The position numbers and the translations under genes were made by a program. The notes beneath the pieces are model-generated. The model was not told where the DNA came from. It made no database searches and saw nothing but the letters and a program-made list of their open reading frames with translations. From JBGOUV01 sp041477815 (GTDB lineage Bacteria; Acidobacteriota; Terriglobia; Bryobacterales; JACQDG01), in contig JBGOUV010000027.1 in the NCBI GenBank assembly GCA_041477815.1, positions 1 to 29,986 of the forward strand: a stretch of DNA of 29,986 nucleotides, read 5' to 3'. Shown here one piece after another: positions 6,051 to 15,214 of the stretch (its first letter is position 1; each line of letters opens with the position of its first letter).

Positions 6051-9000
6051 ATGAAACTCCGTCTTGCCCTCTCCCTGCTCGCCATGGCCGCCTCCGCGCT
6101 CGCCCAGACCGCCACCGGGCGGCTCACCGGCACCGTCCTGGATCCCTCCTCCCTCGCTGTCCCTAACGCCGCCATTACCGTCAAGGGCGAAGCCACCGGC
6201 ATCACCTTCACCACCTCCACCTCCCCGGCCGGAACATTTAACATCTCGGATGTTCCCCCCGGCGAGTACTCCATCGAGGTCAATTGCCCCAACTTCCGCC
6301 GCCAGCTTCTGCGGCGCTTCAAGGTGGACGTGGCCAAGGAAAACGTGGTCCCGCCGCTGCGCCTCGAGCTCGGCCCCGTTAGCGAAGTCGTGGAGGTCCA
6401 CGCCGGCGCTCCCGGCCAGGTCCAGACCACCAACGCCGAAGTCGCCGCCACCGTTACCATGCAGCAGATCCGCGATCTGCCCATCGTCGACCGCGATCCC
6501 ATGGCCCTCATCTCGCTGGAGGCCGGCGTGGTTTACAACGGCCGCACCGCCACGGTCATCAACGGCCAGCGCACCTCTTTCTCCAACGTGACGCTGGACG
6601 GCATCAACGTCCAGGACAATTTCATCCGCGGCAACGGCCTCAACTACATCCCCAACCGGCTCCTGGTCGACGAAGTCTCCGAATTCACTATCACTACTCA
6701 GAACGGCAACCCCGCCCTGGGGACGGGAGCCTCGCAGGTCAACTTCATTACTCCGTCCGGCAGCAATCAGTACCACGGCCGCCTGTACTGGCAAAACCGC
6801 AACAACCATTTCGCCGCCAACCAGTGGTTCTCCAACAAGTCCGGCACCCCCAAGCCGTTCCTCAACGTAAACCAGGGTGGCGGCGGCCTCGGCGGCCCTA
6901 TTATCAAGGATAAACTCCTCTTCTACGCCAACTACGAGGCCTACCGCCAGCACAAGCAGGTCGCCGAGAACGCCACCATTCTGACTGCGTCGGCCCGGCA
7001 GGGTATCTTCACCTACCGCGACTCGCAGAACCGCGTCCAGCGCGTCAACGTTCTGTCCGCCGCCGGCGTCCGCCTGGACCCCCGTGTGCAGCAGATCCTC
7101 CAGCAGGTCCCCGGTCCGGAGGCCATCAACAACTTCGAGACCGGCGACTCCGACGGCTCCCTGCTTCGCAATACCGCCGGGTACCAGTTCAATGTCCGCG
7201 ACAACCTGCTGCGCGACAACCTCACCACGCGTTTCGATTACGTCCGGTCCACCCGCCACCTTTTCCAGGGCACCTACCGCTACAACCGCGAGATCGTCGA
7301 TCGCGCCGACATTGAGAACGGCTACCAACGCACGCCGGTCATCCAGAACGACGACCACGTGCATTTCCTCTCCGCCGCCTGGCGCTGGAACCCCAGCCCC
7401 TCCTGGACTAACGAAGTCCGCGGCGGCTTTAACCTCGCCCCCGGCGTCTTCAACGTCAGCGAGAACCCCGGCGACAAGCTCTTCACCGGCTTCAATTTCA
7501 CCAGCCCGGTGGTGAATTTCCGGCCCGAGGGTCGCGACACCAACACCCTCAATTTCATGGACAACCTCGCCTGGCAGCGGGGCAGCCATAGCCTGCGCTT
7601 CGGGGCGCAGTTCCAGCGCATCTACGCCACGCCGTTCGACGTTGCCGGTCTCATCCCGACCTATGAGCTGGGCTTCTCCGCCGAGAATCCCCTCTTCCTC
7701 GACTTCTCCCAGTTTCCCGGCGGCATCTCGGCCACCGACCTGGGCCGCGCCGAGGGCCTGCTCGCCTCCCTCGGCGGCATCATCGGCGCCGCCTCTCAGA
7801 ACTTCAACGTCAAGGATCGCACTTCCGGCTTCGTCTCCGGCCAGGAGTTCCGCCGTCACTACTCCCTCCATAACTACTCCTTCTTTGGACAGGACGCCTG
7901 GAAGCTCCACCGCAAGCTGACCCTGAATCTGGGTCTCCGCTGGGAATACACCGGCCGCTTCGACGAACGCGACGGACTTCTCCTCAGCCCCATCTTTACC
8001 TCGTTAGGTGTTCGCGGGACCATGTTGTCGGACGCCACCATCGACTTCGCCGGCCACGCCGTCAACCGCCCGCTCTATAACAAGGACCTCAACAACTTCG
8101 CCCCCAACATCGGCCTCGCCTTCGACCCCTTCGGCGACGGTAAGACTTCCATCCGCGCCGGCTACTCGATCAATTACGTGAATGACGAGCTCCTGCGCAC
8201 CGGTGACAACGCCACCTTCCAGAACTCCGGCCTCCAGGCCCAGCTCGCCCTCACCGACCTGGTGACCACCATGAGCGGCGCCCTCCCCTCTTTCCGCGCC
8301 CCGGCTTTCCAGGTCCCTCGCCTCGCCAGCGACAACTTGGATCTTGATCCCCTCTCCGCGCTCTACGCCATCGACCCGCAGCTCCGCACCCCCTACGTGC
8401 AGCAATGGACCCTCGGCGTCCAGCGCGAGATTCACAAGGACACCGTGGTCGAAGCCCGCTATGTCGGTAACCACGGCACCTCACTCCTGCGCGGCTTCGA
8501 TTTCAACCAGGTCATCATCCGCCAGAACGGGTTTCTCGACGATTTCATCCGCGCCCGTAACAACGGTTTCCTCGCCCTGCAGCGCACCGGCACTTTCAAC
8601 CCCGCCTTCAACGCTGGCATTCCCGGTTCCCAGCAGCTCACCGTGTTTCCGCAGATGGTCCAGGGCGGACTTCTCACCAACGGCACCGTGCGCTCGTTGA
8701 TTCGGTCCGGCCAGCCCGGCGAGCTCGGCGCTATCTACTACGCCAACGGCCTCAACGGCCGCGTCAACATGGTCCCGAATTCCAATACCTTTGTGTCCGA
8801 CCTCATCACCAATTACTCCCACTCTACGTATAACGCCCTGCAGATCGAGATCCGCCGCCGCGCCGCCTCCGGGCTCCAGTACCAGGCTAATTACAGCTTC
8901 TCCAAGGTCCTCACCGACTCCAGCGGCGCCGCCGTCCGCTTCGACCCCTTCCTCGACATCGCGAATCCCTCCATCGAGCGTTCCCGCGCCGATTTCGACC

Positions 9001-9620
9001 TCACCCACGTCTTCAACCTCAACTTCGTATACCCCATACCCATAGGCAAAGACCACCGCCTCCGCTACCAGCCCCTCGACCGCGTCTTGGGCGGCTGGAC
9101 CCTCGGCTCCATCGTCGGCTGGCAGTCCGGAGCGCCGTTCTCCATCCTCTCCGGCCGTGGTACCCTCAACCGCGCCAACCGCTCCAGTCAGAACACCGCG
9201 GTGACCCTGATGACCGGGTCCCAGCTCGACGACATCGTGAAGTTCCGCATGACCGGCGACGGCCCCTTCATGATCTCCTCCAGCGCCATCAACCCCCAGG
9301 ACAACTCCGGCGCCGCCGCCGACGGCCAGGCCCCCTTCCCGGGTCAGGTCTTTTTCCACCCCGCGCCCGGGCAGCTCGGCACCCTCCAGCGCCGCATGTT
9401 CAACGGCCCCAACGCCTTTGGATTGGACCTAAAAATCAACAAGCACATCCCCATCAACGATCGCCACGAGCTTCGTTTGGACGCCATCTTCAGCAACCTC
9501 TTCAACCATCCCGCTTTCTACACCGGCTCCCACTCCATCGGCTCCGCCCAGTTCGGCCGCGTCACCGGCGTCATCCTCGGCGCCCGCGTCGTGCAGTTTG
9601 GATTGCGGTATGAGTTCTGA
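6051..9620 (+). CDS. Oar-like TonB-dependent outer-membrane receptor with CarboxypepD_reg domain
   Basis: 1189 aa. Signal peptide 1-19 (Leu/Ala core, cut near ALAQ). Carboxypeptidase-regulatory-like beta-sandwich at about 20-110 (GRLTGTVLDPSS..VPNAAITV, GTFNISDVPPGEYSIEV), then a plug-like region (about 120-235, RDLPIVDRDPMALISLEAGV) and a long beta-barrel ending in the aromatic C-terminus LRYEF typical of outer-membrane proteins. This architecture is expanded in Solibacter-type acidobacteria and is thought to import oligosaccharides or other large substrates; the ligand is unknown. AGAAGGGG (6037-6044) is the ribosome site. It overlaps the following 71-aa gene by 11 nt. Confidence 0.9.
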   Translation: MKLRLALSLLAMAASALAQTATGRLTGTVLDPSSLAVPNAAITVKGEATGITFTTSTSPAGTFNISDVPPGEYSIEVNCPNFRRQLLRRFKVDVAKENVVPPLRLELGPVSEVVEVHAGAPGQVQTTNAEVAATVTMQQIRDLPIVDRDPMALISLEAGVVYNGRTATVINGQRTSFSNVTLDGINVQDNFIRGNGLNYIPNRLLVDEVSEFTITTQNGNPALGTGASQVNFITPSGSNQYHGRLYWQNRNNHFAANQWFSNKSGTPKPFLNVNQGGGGLGGPIIKDKLLFYANYEAYRQHKQVAENATILTASARQGIFTYRDSQNRVQRVNVLSAAGVRLDPRVQQILQQVPGPEAINNFETGDSDGSLLRNTAGYQFNVRDNLLRDNLTTRFDYVRSTRHLFQGTYRYNREIVDRADIENGYQRTPVIQNDDHVHFLSAAWRWNPSPSWTNEVRGGFNLAPGVFNVSENPGDKLFTGFNFTSPVVNFRPEGRDTNTLNFMDNLAWQRGSHSLRFGAQFQRIYATPFDVAGLIPTYELGFSAENPLFLDFSQFPGGISATDLGRAEGLLASLGGIIGAASQNFNVKDRTSGFVSGQEFRRHYSLHNYSFFGQDAWKLHRKLTLNLGLRWEYTGRFDERDGLLLSPIFTSLGVRGTMLSDATIDFAGHAVNRPLYNKDLNNFAPNIGLAFDPFGDGKTSIRAGYSINYVNDELLRTGDNATFQNSGLQAQLALTDLVTTMSGALPSFRAPAFQVPRLASDNLDLDPLSALYAIDPQLRTPYVQQWTLGVQREIHKDTVVEARYVGNHGTSLLRGFDFNQVIIRQNGFLDDFIRARNNGFLALQRTGTFNPAFNAGIPGSQQLTVFPQMVQGGLLTNGTVRSLIRSGQPGELGAIYYANGLNGRVNMVPNSNTFVSDLITNYSHSTYNALQIEIRRRAASGLQYQANYSFSKVLTDSSGAAVRFDPFLDIANPSIERSRADFDLTHVFNLNFVYPIPIGKDHRLRYQPLDRVLGGWTLGSIVGWQSGAPFSILSGRGTLNRANRSSQNTAVTLMTGSQLDDIVKFRMTGDGPFMISSSAINPQDNSGAAADGQAPFPGQVFFHPAPGQLGTLQRRMFNGPNAFGLDLKINKHIPINDRHELRLDAIFSNLFNHPAFYTGSHSIGSAQFGRVTGVILGARVVQFGLRYEF

Positions 9621-9825
9621 GCGCTCCGACATCCCCCCCGAATGGTGGGACGAGTTTGAAGCGGCCGCCCGCCGTCCCCTGGAAGTGCGGATGCGCTACG
9701 CCTTCATCCACACCTACAAGCCGGTCCTGGACGATGCCCCTTTCCGCGCCTTCGACTCGATGGAAGAATATCGCGCCTGGTGCGAGGCGAATCTGCCCGA
9801 CTGGTTGGGTTATGGCCGCGTTTGA
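9610..9825 (+). CDS. Small acidic protein paired with the nucleotidyltransferase
   Basis: 71 aa, start ATG 9610 (MSSERSDIPPEW...), inside the last codons of the TonB receptor. Overlaps the next gene by 14 nt. Rich in Trp, Tyr, Phe and acidic residues (EWWDEFEAAARRPLEVR, EEYRAWCEANLPDW), probably helical, with no signal peptide. I do not recognise a named family. The tight overlap with a minimal nucleotidyltransferase resembles two-gene modules where a small protein and an NTase act together (for example toxin-antitoxin), but that is inference from context only. Confidence 0.7.
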   Translation: MSSERSDIPPEWWDEFEAAARRPLEVRMRYAFIHTYKPVLDDAPFRAFDSMEEYRAWCEANLPDWLGYGRV

Positions 9826-10300
9826 GTACCGCCAGGCGCAAGAGATCCGGGACGTCTTTTGCCGCCACGACGTCTCATACCTATTCATCGGCAAGTCCGG
9901 AGCGATCATCCTTGGCTATCCCGACACTACCCAGGACGCCGATCTCTTCGTCGAGCGTACCGAGGCCAACTGCGAAGCCCTGTATCGGGCTCTGGTCGAG
10001 TTGGGCTTCGTGCTCACCGCGGCCCAGGCCGCCGAGGTGCGGCGCGGTAAGGACTTCATTCAGTTGAAGAGTGGTCCCTTCGATCTGGACCTGGTCTTTG
10101 CGCCGGACGGAATCGAGCGGTTTGCCGACGCCTGGAGCCGCCGCGTAGAGGTCGAGGGATTCCCCGTCTGTCACATCGACGACATCATCGCCAGCAAAGA
10201 GGTGGCCAACCGCAAGAGGGACCGGGAGTCTCTACCTCGCTTGCGGTCGTTTCGTGAATACTGGATGAAGACCCAGGGCGACACTCGCAGGTTCCCGTGA
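9812..10300 (+). CDS. DUF6036-like nucleotidyltransferase
   Basis: 162 aa, start ATG 9812 (MAAFEYRQAQEIRDVF); the upstream part of the frame only overlaps the 71-aa gene. Pol-beta-type nucleotidyltransferase fold: helix, then YLFIGKSGAIILGY (about 23-36), catalytic acidic pair in TTQDADLFV (Asp42, Asp44), third acid in FDLDLVF (Asp91/Asp93), and a C-terminal helix with IASKEVANRKRDRESL, as in AbiEii/DUF6036-type proteins. Such enzymes transfer NMPs to tRNA or protein, and several are toxins or antitoxins. The target here is unknown. Cytoplasmic. Confidence 0.75.
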   Translation: MAAFEYRQAQEIRDVFCRHDVSYLFIGKSGAIILGYPDTTQDADLFVERTEANCEALYRALVELGFVLTAAQAAEVRRGKDFIQLKSGPFDLDLVFAPDGIERFADAWSRRVEVEGFPVCHIDDIIASKEVANRKRDRESLPRLRSFREYWMKTQGDTRRFP

Positions 10301-10304
10301 TAAA

Positions 10305-12671
10305 ATGTGGCGCCAAGGAAAGATGATCCAAGTCTGGGCCCTGCTCGCTGCCGTTGCTGCGCCCTTGGGCGCACAGTCCGTCGGCGAGGAGTTGTTCGAG
10401 AAGAAGGTCCGGCCCATTCTGGTCAGCCACTGCTACGCGTGCCACTCCTCGAAGCTGGCAACACCCATGGGCGGACTGGTTCTGGACACCAGAGCCGGCC
10501 TGCGTAAGGGCGTCGTTCCCGGCCGGCCCGGCGAGAGCCGGCTGCTGCAGGCACTCCGGTACACCAACCCGCGCCTCCGGATGCCGCCTACCGGCAAGCT
10601 GGCCGACTCTGTGGTGGACGGCTTCGAGGAGTGGATCGCCGCGGGCGCTCCCGATCCCCGGCCGGATTCGACCGAGACCCTGCCGGTCCTGACCGTGGAC
10701 CTCGAGAAGGGCCGCCGGTGGTGGACCTTTCAGCCGCTGCGGGAAATTCCACCGCACCGGATCGACTCCTTCGTGCTGGCCAAACTCGAGCAGAACGGGC
10801 TGCGCCCCTCTCCGCCCGCCGACGCCCGCACCCTGATTCGCCGCGCCTCGCTCGACCTCGTAGGGCTTCCCCCAACCTATGAAGAGGTGGAAGCATTTGC
10901 CGGGGACACCTCGCCCGACGCCTACGAGCGATTGGTGGAGCGCCTGCTGGCGTCGCCCCGCTACGGGGAGCGCTGGGGGAGATACTGGCTCGATGTAGCC
11001 CGCTACGCGGAAGACAACCCTACCTCGGAAGCCACCAATCCCCCCTACCCCTACGCCTGGCGTTACCGGGACTGGACGATCGAAGCGTTCAACCAGGACC
11101 TCCCCTACGACCGGTTCGTCAAGCTACAGCTTGCGGCCGACCAACTTCCCGGCGCGACCCGCGCGGACCTGCGGGCCCTGGGGTATCTCGGCGCCGCGCC
11201 CCTCTATCACAAGGACGCCCGGCTCTCGAAAGAGGTGATCGAGACGCTCGCAACCGACGACTGGGACGAGCGCGTGGACGCCGTCACCCGCGGCCTGCTC
11301 GGCCTCACCGTCGCCTGCGCGCGGTGCCACGACCACAAATTCGATCCCATCACAACTAAGGACTACTACGGCCTGGCCGGCGTCTTCGCTTCCACCACCG
11401 CCGTGCAGCGGCCGCTCGACGACGTCGATCCCGCCACCGAGGCCCGCTTCCTGTGGGTGGAGCAGCGCCTCTTCGACCTGGACTACCTCGCCAAACTGCT
11501 CACCGGCGAGCCCGGTACCAAGCCGGAGGAAGCCGCTCAAAAGGTGGTCCGGTTCAAGGCCGAGATCGAGCGGCTCCAGGCCGAGATGGGGTCCCTGAAA
11601 GAGCGCTATCCCGAGCTGACCGCGCATGTCGCCAAGTTCGGGACCAACGCGCCCCGGCGGCGAGGGGAGCCGGCCAACCCCGACGAGCCGTTCATCAATG
11701 CCGTCTACGATGCCGCACTCTGGGTGGACGGCGCCGACCCCGACCTGACGGTCATGGATTACCGGCCCGGCCAGCCCCGCGACCTGCCCGTCTTTCTGCG
11801 CGGCAACGTGGCCGCCCCCGGCGATCCGGCCCCCCGGCGGTTCCTCACCGTGCTGTCCAAAGGCCCGGATGCGGCGTTTCACAAAGGCTCCGGCCGCCTG
11901 GAGCTGGCCGAGAAGATCTTCAGCGACGCTGCGCCGCTGGCCGCCCGCGTGATGGTGAACCGCGTGTGGGGATGGCATTTCGGCAGGCCTCTGGTCGCGA
12001 CGCCCAGCGATTTCGGCTCCCAGGGGGAGAAGCCTTCGCATCCCGAATTGCTCGAAGACCTGGCGGCGCGGTTCGTGGCCCACGGCTGGTCGCTGAAGTG
12101 GCTACATCGCGAAATTATGCTGTCGGCGGCGTACCGGCAGTCCAGCCGTCCCCGCGCCGGCGCCGAACAGGCCGACCCAACGAACCGCTGGCTGTGGCGC
12201 ATGAATCCCCGCCGCCTGGACATTGAGGCGTTTCGCGACTCCATCCTGCAGGCTTCCGGGACCCTCAGCGACAGGATGTACGGGCCGTCGGCGGACCTTG
12301 ATGCCGCCGGGGACTCCCGCCGCACGGTCTATGCCAGGATCAGCCGCAGCCGGGTGCACGCCGTCCTGCGCTTGTACGATTTCCCCGACGCCTCGCAGCA
12401 CAGTCCCGGGCGCGACCTCACTACCACGCCGTTGCAGCAGTTGTTTGTCTTGAACAGCCCGTTCCTCCAGGAGCAGGCGGCCGCTCTGGCCCACCATGTC
12501 GAACGGGAACCCGACGGCGCCGCCCGCGTACGTGCCTTGTACCGGCGCGTGCTGGCCCGCGATCCGAGCCCCCAGGAAACCGATCTGGCGATGAGTTACT
12601 TGGCCCAGGCTAATCTGGCTCAATACTGCCAGGCCCTACTATCCACGAATGAGTTGATCTTCTGGCCATGA
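10305..12671 (+). CDS. Exported planctomycete-type cytochrome c / DUF1549-DUF1553 protein (PSD1 type)
   Basis: 788 aa. Signal peptide 1-24; the ATG at 10305 gives it a basic n-region (MWRQGK), so it is preferred over ATG 10323, which follows AAGGAAAG. Cytochrome domain PSCyt1 with CYACH (43-47) and LRMPPTGKL; DUF1549 from about 153 (IDSFVLAKLEQNGL) to about 355 with a second CxxCH (CARCHDHKFDP, 338-348); a coiled-coil insert about 375-440; DUF1553 from about 530 (RLELAEKIFSDAAPLAARVMVNRVW). Function is not established; a redox role in extracellular degradation is often proposed. Stop and the DUF1501 ATG overlap (ATGA), so the two are one operon. Confidence 0.9.
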   Translation: MWRQGKMIQVWALLAAVAAPLGAQSVGEELFEKKVRPILVSHCYACHSSKLATPMGGLVLDTRAGLRKGVVPGRPGESRLLQALRYTNPRLRMPPTGKLADSVVDGFEEWIAAGAPDPRPDSTETLPVLTVDLEKGRRWWTFQPLREIPPHRIDSFVLAKLEQNGLRPSPPADARTLIRRASLDLVGLPPTYEEVEAFAGDTSPDAYERLVERLLASPRYGERWGRYWLDVARYAEDNPTSEATNPPYPYAWRYRDWTIEAFNQDLPYDRFVKLQLAADQLPGATRADLRALGYLGAAPLYHKDARLSKEVIETLATDDWDERVDAVTRGLLGLTVACARCHDHKFDPITTKDYYGLAGVFASTTAVQRPLDDVDPATEARFLWVEQRLFDLDYLAKLLTGEPGTKPEEAAQKVVRFKAEIERLQAEMGSLKERYPELTAHVAKFGTNAPRRRGEPANPDEPFINAVYDAALWVDGADPDLTVMDYRPGQPRDLPVFLRGNVAAPGDPAPRRFLTVLSKGPDAAFHKGSGRLELAEKIFSDAAPLAARVMVNRVWGWHFGRPLVATPSDFGSQGEKPSHPELLEDLAARFVAHGWSLKWLHREIMLSAAYRQSSRPRAGAEQADPTNRWLWRMNPRRLDIEAFRDSILQASGTLSDRMYGPSADLDAAGDSRRTVYARISRSRVHAVLRLYDFPDASQHSPGRDLTTTPLQQLFVLNSPFLQEQAAALAHHVEREPDGAARVRALYRRVLARDPSPQETDLAMSYLAQANLAQYCQALLSTNELIFWP

Positions 12672-14014
12672 TTGAAACCCTTACGCGGCGTTCCTGGATT
12701 CAATCCCTCTGCGGCGGGCTGGGCTCGGTCGGCCTGTCGAGCCTGCTGGCGGCTCCCCGCGCCGCCGGCCCGCATTTCGCCCCCAAAGCCAAGCACGTCA
12801 TTTTTCTGTTCATGACCGGCGGACCCTCGCAGTTGGACATGTTTGACCCCAAGCCGGCCCTCGAGAAGTACGCCGGCCAGCGTCCGTCTTCGGTGGATCT
12901 GCGCACCGAGCGTGTCACCGGCGGCCTGCTGCCGTCCCCCTTCGCCTTCCGGAAGCACGGCCAGAGTGGCCTCGACGTCAGCGAGCTGCTGCCCCAGCTC
13001 GCCGCCTCGGCCGACGACCTCTGCGTCATCCGGTCGATGTACACCTTCAACCCCACGCACACGCCGGCCCGCAACCTGATCCACTCGGGCAACATCGCCT
13101 CCACGCGCCCCTCGCTCGGCGCCTGGATCTCCTACGGCCTGGGGACGGAAAACGAGAACCTGCCCGCCTTCGTGGTGCTCAGCCCCAACGCCGGCGGCGG
13201 ATCGCTCTGGCGCGCCGGGTTCCTCCCGGCCGAGTACCAGGGGACCCACTTCAATCACTCCGAGGCCGAGCCGGAGAAGATGATCCGCTACCTCCGCAAT
13301 ACCCAGTTGGACGCCGCCGCGCAGCGCCGGCAACTGGACCTGATCCAGTCGCTCAACCGCGAGCATCACGATTCCTTCGGCGCCGATAGTTTCCTCGAAA
13401 GCCGTATCCAGGCCATGGAGTCGGCCTACCGCATGCAGTTCGACGCCCTGGACGTTTTCGATGTCCGCAAGGAGCCGGAAGCGATGCGCACGGAGTACGG
13501 AACCACACCTTTCGCCAACGGCTGCCTTTTGGCGCGCCGCCTGGTGGAGCGCGGCGTCCGCTATATCCATATCTACTATGGCGTCGGGCAGCCCTGGGAC
13601 GACCACAAGGAGATCGACAGCAACCTGCGCGCGCGCTGTCCGGACATGGACCAGGCCTCGGCCACCCTGATTCGCGATCTGAAGCGCCGCGGCTTGCTGG
13701 ATCAGACCCTGATCGTCTGGGGCGGGGAATTCGGACGCACGCCGGTATCGGAGAACGGCGACGGCCGCGACCACAACCCCTATGGCTACACCATGTGGCT
13801 GGCCGGCGGCGGCATCAAGCCCGGGATCGCGTACGGCACGACGGACGAGTTCGGATTTCAGGCCGTAGAGAACCGCGTCTCCATCCACGACCTGCACGCC
13901 ACCCTCCTGAATCAACTCGGCCTCGATCATGAAAAGCTCACCTACCGCTACGCCGGCCGCGACTTCCGCCTCACCGACGTTCAAGGGCAAGTGGTGCGGG
14001 ATATTGTGGGATAG
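12668..14014 (+). CDS. Tat-exported DUF1501 protein (sulfatase-like fold)
   Basis: 448 aa, ATG overlaps the upstream stop by 4 nt. The N-terminus has a twin-arginine-like signal (RRSW at 7-10, then a Gly/Leu core to about 30). DUF1501 hallmarks: HVIFLFMTGGPSQLDMFDPKP (from 43), HTPARNLIHSG, WGGEFGRTP and GRDHNPYG (about 350-370) and the C-terminal VSIHDLHATLLNQLGLDHEKL. The family is related to alkaline-phosphatase/sulfatase-fold proteins and is almost always found beside DUF1549/DUF1553 proteins, as here; its substrate is unknown. Full length. Confidence 0.92.
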   Translation: MIETLTRRSWIQSLCGGLGSVGLSSLLAAPRAAGPHFAPKAKHVIFLFMTGGPSQLDMFDPKPALEKYAGQRPSSVDLRTERVTGGLLPSPFAFRKHGQSGLDVSELLPQLAASADDLCVIRSMYTFNPTHTPARNLIHSGNIASTRPSLGAWISYGLGTENENLPAFVVLSPNAGGGSLWRAGFLPAEYQGTHFNHSEAEPEKMIRYLRNTQLDAAAQRRQLDLIQSLNREHHDSFGADSFLESRIQAMESAYRMQFDALDVFDVRKEPEAMRTEYGTTPFANGCLLARRLVERGVRYIHIYYGVGQPWDDHKEIDSNLRARCPDMDQASATLIRDLKRRGLLDQTLIVWGGEFGRTPVSENGDGRDHNPYGYTMWLAGGGIKPGIAYGTTDEFGFQAVENRVSIHDLHATLLNQLGLDHEKLTYRYAGRDFRLTDVQGQVVRDIVG

Positions 14015-14025
14015 GCCTCCGGCCT
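14013..14025 (+). terminator. Possible hairpin after DUF1501
   Basis: AGGCC-TCC-GGCCT: a perfect 5-bp stem with a 3-nt loop directly at the stop codon, followed by GC-rich sequence with no U-tract. Could weaken read-through into the DUF362 gene. Confidence 0.25.
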
Positions 14026-14085
14026 GTCCGGGACCGGGCGGGAACCCTGTCCCACCGCCGTGCCGCCAATCTAATAGCGGTGGAG

Positions 14086-14091
14086 TAGAAT
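14086..14091 (+). promoter_or_regulatory. -10 box of a leaderless DUF362 transcript
   Basis: TAGAAT ends 6 nt before ATG 14098; no Shine-Dalgarno in the 6 nt (AGGGCC) is placed well enough to act. No convincing -35 is visible. Confidence 0.35.
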
Positions 14092-14097
14092 AGGGCC

Positions 14098-15201
14098 ATG
14101 ACACCGACACGCCGCGCGTTCGTCCAACAGGCTCTGGCCATGGCCTCAGCCGCCGCCTTCCAATCCCGCCTCCACGGCGCCTCGACCAAGCTGGGAATCC
14201 CGGGTCCTTATCCCGGGCGAGTCGTCGAGGTGCATCATCCCAACTCGATCTCTGCGGGACTCTACCAGGCGGAGCCGATCCGGCAGATGATGCACAAGGG
14301 CATGACGGAGTTGACCGGGGCTCCGGCCTGGATCGATGCCTGGCGGGTGTTTGCCGAGCCGGGCGACGTGGTGGGAATCAAGGTCTGTCCGGTGGGCGGG
14401 AAGCTGCTTTCCTCCGACGCCCTGGTGCTCCACCAGATCGTCGACGGTCTGAAACAGGCCGGCGTGAAGCCGAGCGATATCGTCGTGTTCAACCGCTACC
14501 GGCAGGAGACCTTCGCCGCGGGGATCGACAAGTGGATTCCCGAGGGCGTGCGATTTACGTGGGCTTGCGAAAAGTACGAACCCGTCCAGCTTGCCATGGA
14601 CGGCTACGACCCGGACCACTACATAGACCTGCCGCTGGTGAAACCCGGTCAGGACCAGCGTGACGACCACCTGCGGCGGTCGTACCTGGTCCAGATCGTC
14701 ACCAAGCAGATCAATAAGCTGATCAACCTGCCGGTACTCAAGCATCACCAGTCGGCGGGGGTGACCATCGCGCTGAAGAACATGTCCCACGGCCTGGTCA
14801 ACAACGTCAGCCGCAGCCATACCACCCCCACTCTCAATGCCTGTGGGACGTTCATCCCGGCGGTGGTGAATCACCCGCTGATCCGGCAGAAGGCGATCCT
14901 GCACATTTGCGACGGGGTGAAGGCGTCGTATCACGGAGGTCCGGGGGCGCGTCCGAAGTACGTGTGGGAGCACCAGACGATGTACTTCGCCACCGACCCG
15001 GTGGCCCTGGACAAGATCGGCCTGAAGGCGATCGATGAGAAGCGCCTGGCCAGCGGGATGGCCACGGTGGCCCTTTCCAAACCCGACAACGACAGCCACT
15101 ACCTCAATTGCCAGGTGGAGCACATCGAGATCGCCGGCGCGCTGGGGCTGGGAGAGTTCGACGACAAAAAGATCGACCTCCAGCGCTTCAAGCTAACCTG
15201 A
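14098..15201 (+). CDS. Tat-exported DUF362 domain protein
   Basis: 367 aa. N-terminus TRRAFVQQALAMASAAAF is a twin-arginine signal (RR at 5-6). The rest is a DUF362 domain: VVGIKVCPVGGK, DALVLHQIVDGLKQAGVKPSDIVVFNR, INLPVLKHHQSAGVTIALKN, and KAILHICDGVKASYHGGPG with FATDPVALDKIGLKAID. Conserved Cys and His residues suggest metal binding, but unlike many relatives it has no 4Fe-4S ferredoxin domain. Function unknown. It follows DUF1501 by 83 bp and may have its own promoter. It converges on the Ig-like protein with 13 bp between the genes. Confidence 0.87.
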   Translation: MTPTRRAFVQQALAMASAAAFQSRLHGASTKLGIPGPYPGRVVEVHHPNSISAGLYQAEPIRQMMHKGMTELTGAPAWIDAWRVFAEPGDVVGIKVCPVGGKLLSSDALVLHQIVDGLKQAGVKPSDIVVFNRYRQETFAAGIDKWIPEGVRFTWACEKYEPVQLAMDGYDPDHYIDLPLVKPGQDQRDDHLRRSYLVQIVTKQINKLINLPVLKHHQSAGVTIALKNMSHGLVNNVSRSHTTPTLNACGTFIPAVVNHPLIRQKAILHICDGVKASYHGGPGARPKYVWEHQTMYFATDPVALDKIGLKAIDEKRLASGMATVALSKPDNDSHYLNCQVEHIEIAGALGLGEFDDKKIDLQRFKLT

Positions 15202-15214
15202 GTCGTGCTGTTTG

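Noticed and set aside
6015..7910. 631-aa minus-strand open frame opposite the first TonB receptor
   Set aside because: Gly/Val/Glu-rich shadow caused by third-position GC bias of the receptor gene; no ribosome site or domain, while the plus strand has a full receptor.
8481..9359. 292-aa minus-strand frame within the receptor barrel region
   Set aside because: Same antisense effect; rich in Gly, Val and Glu, with no recognisable motif.
12620..14110. 496-aa minus-strand open frame opposite DUF1501
   Set aside because: Antisense shadow of a well-supported family gene; composition typical of such shadows.
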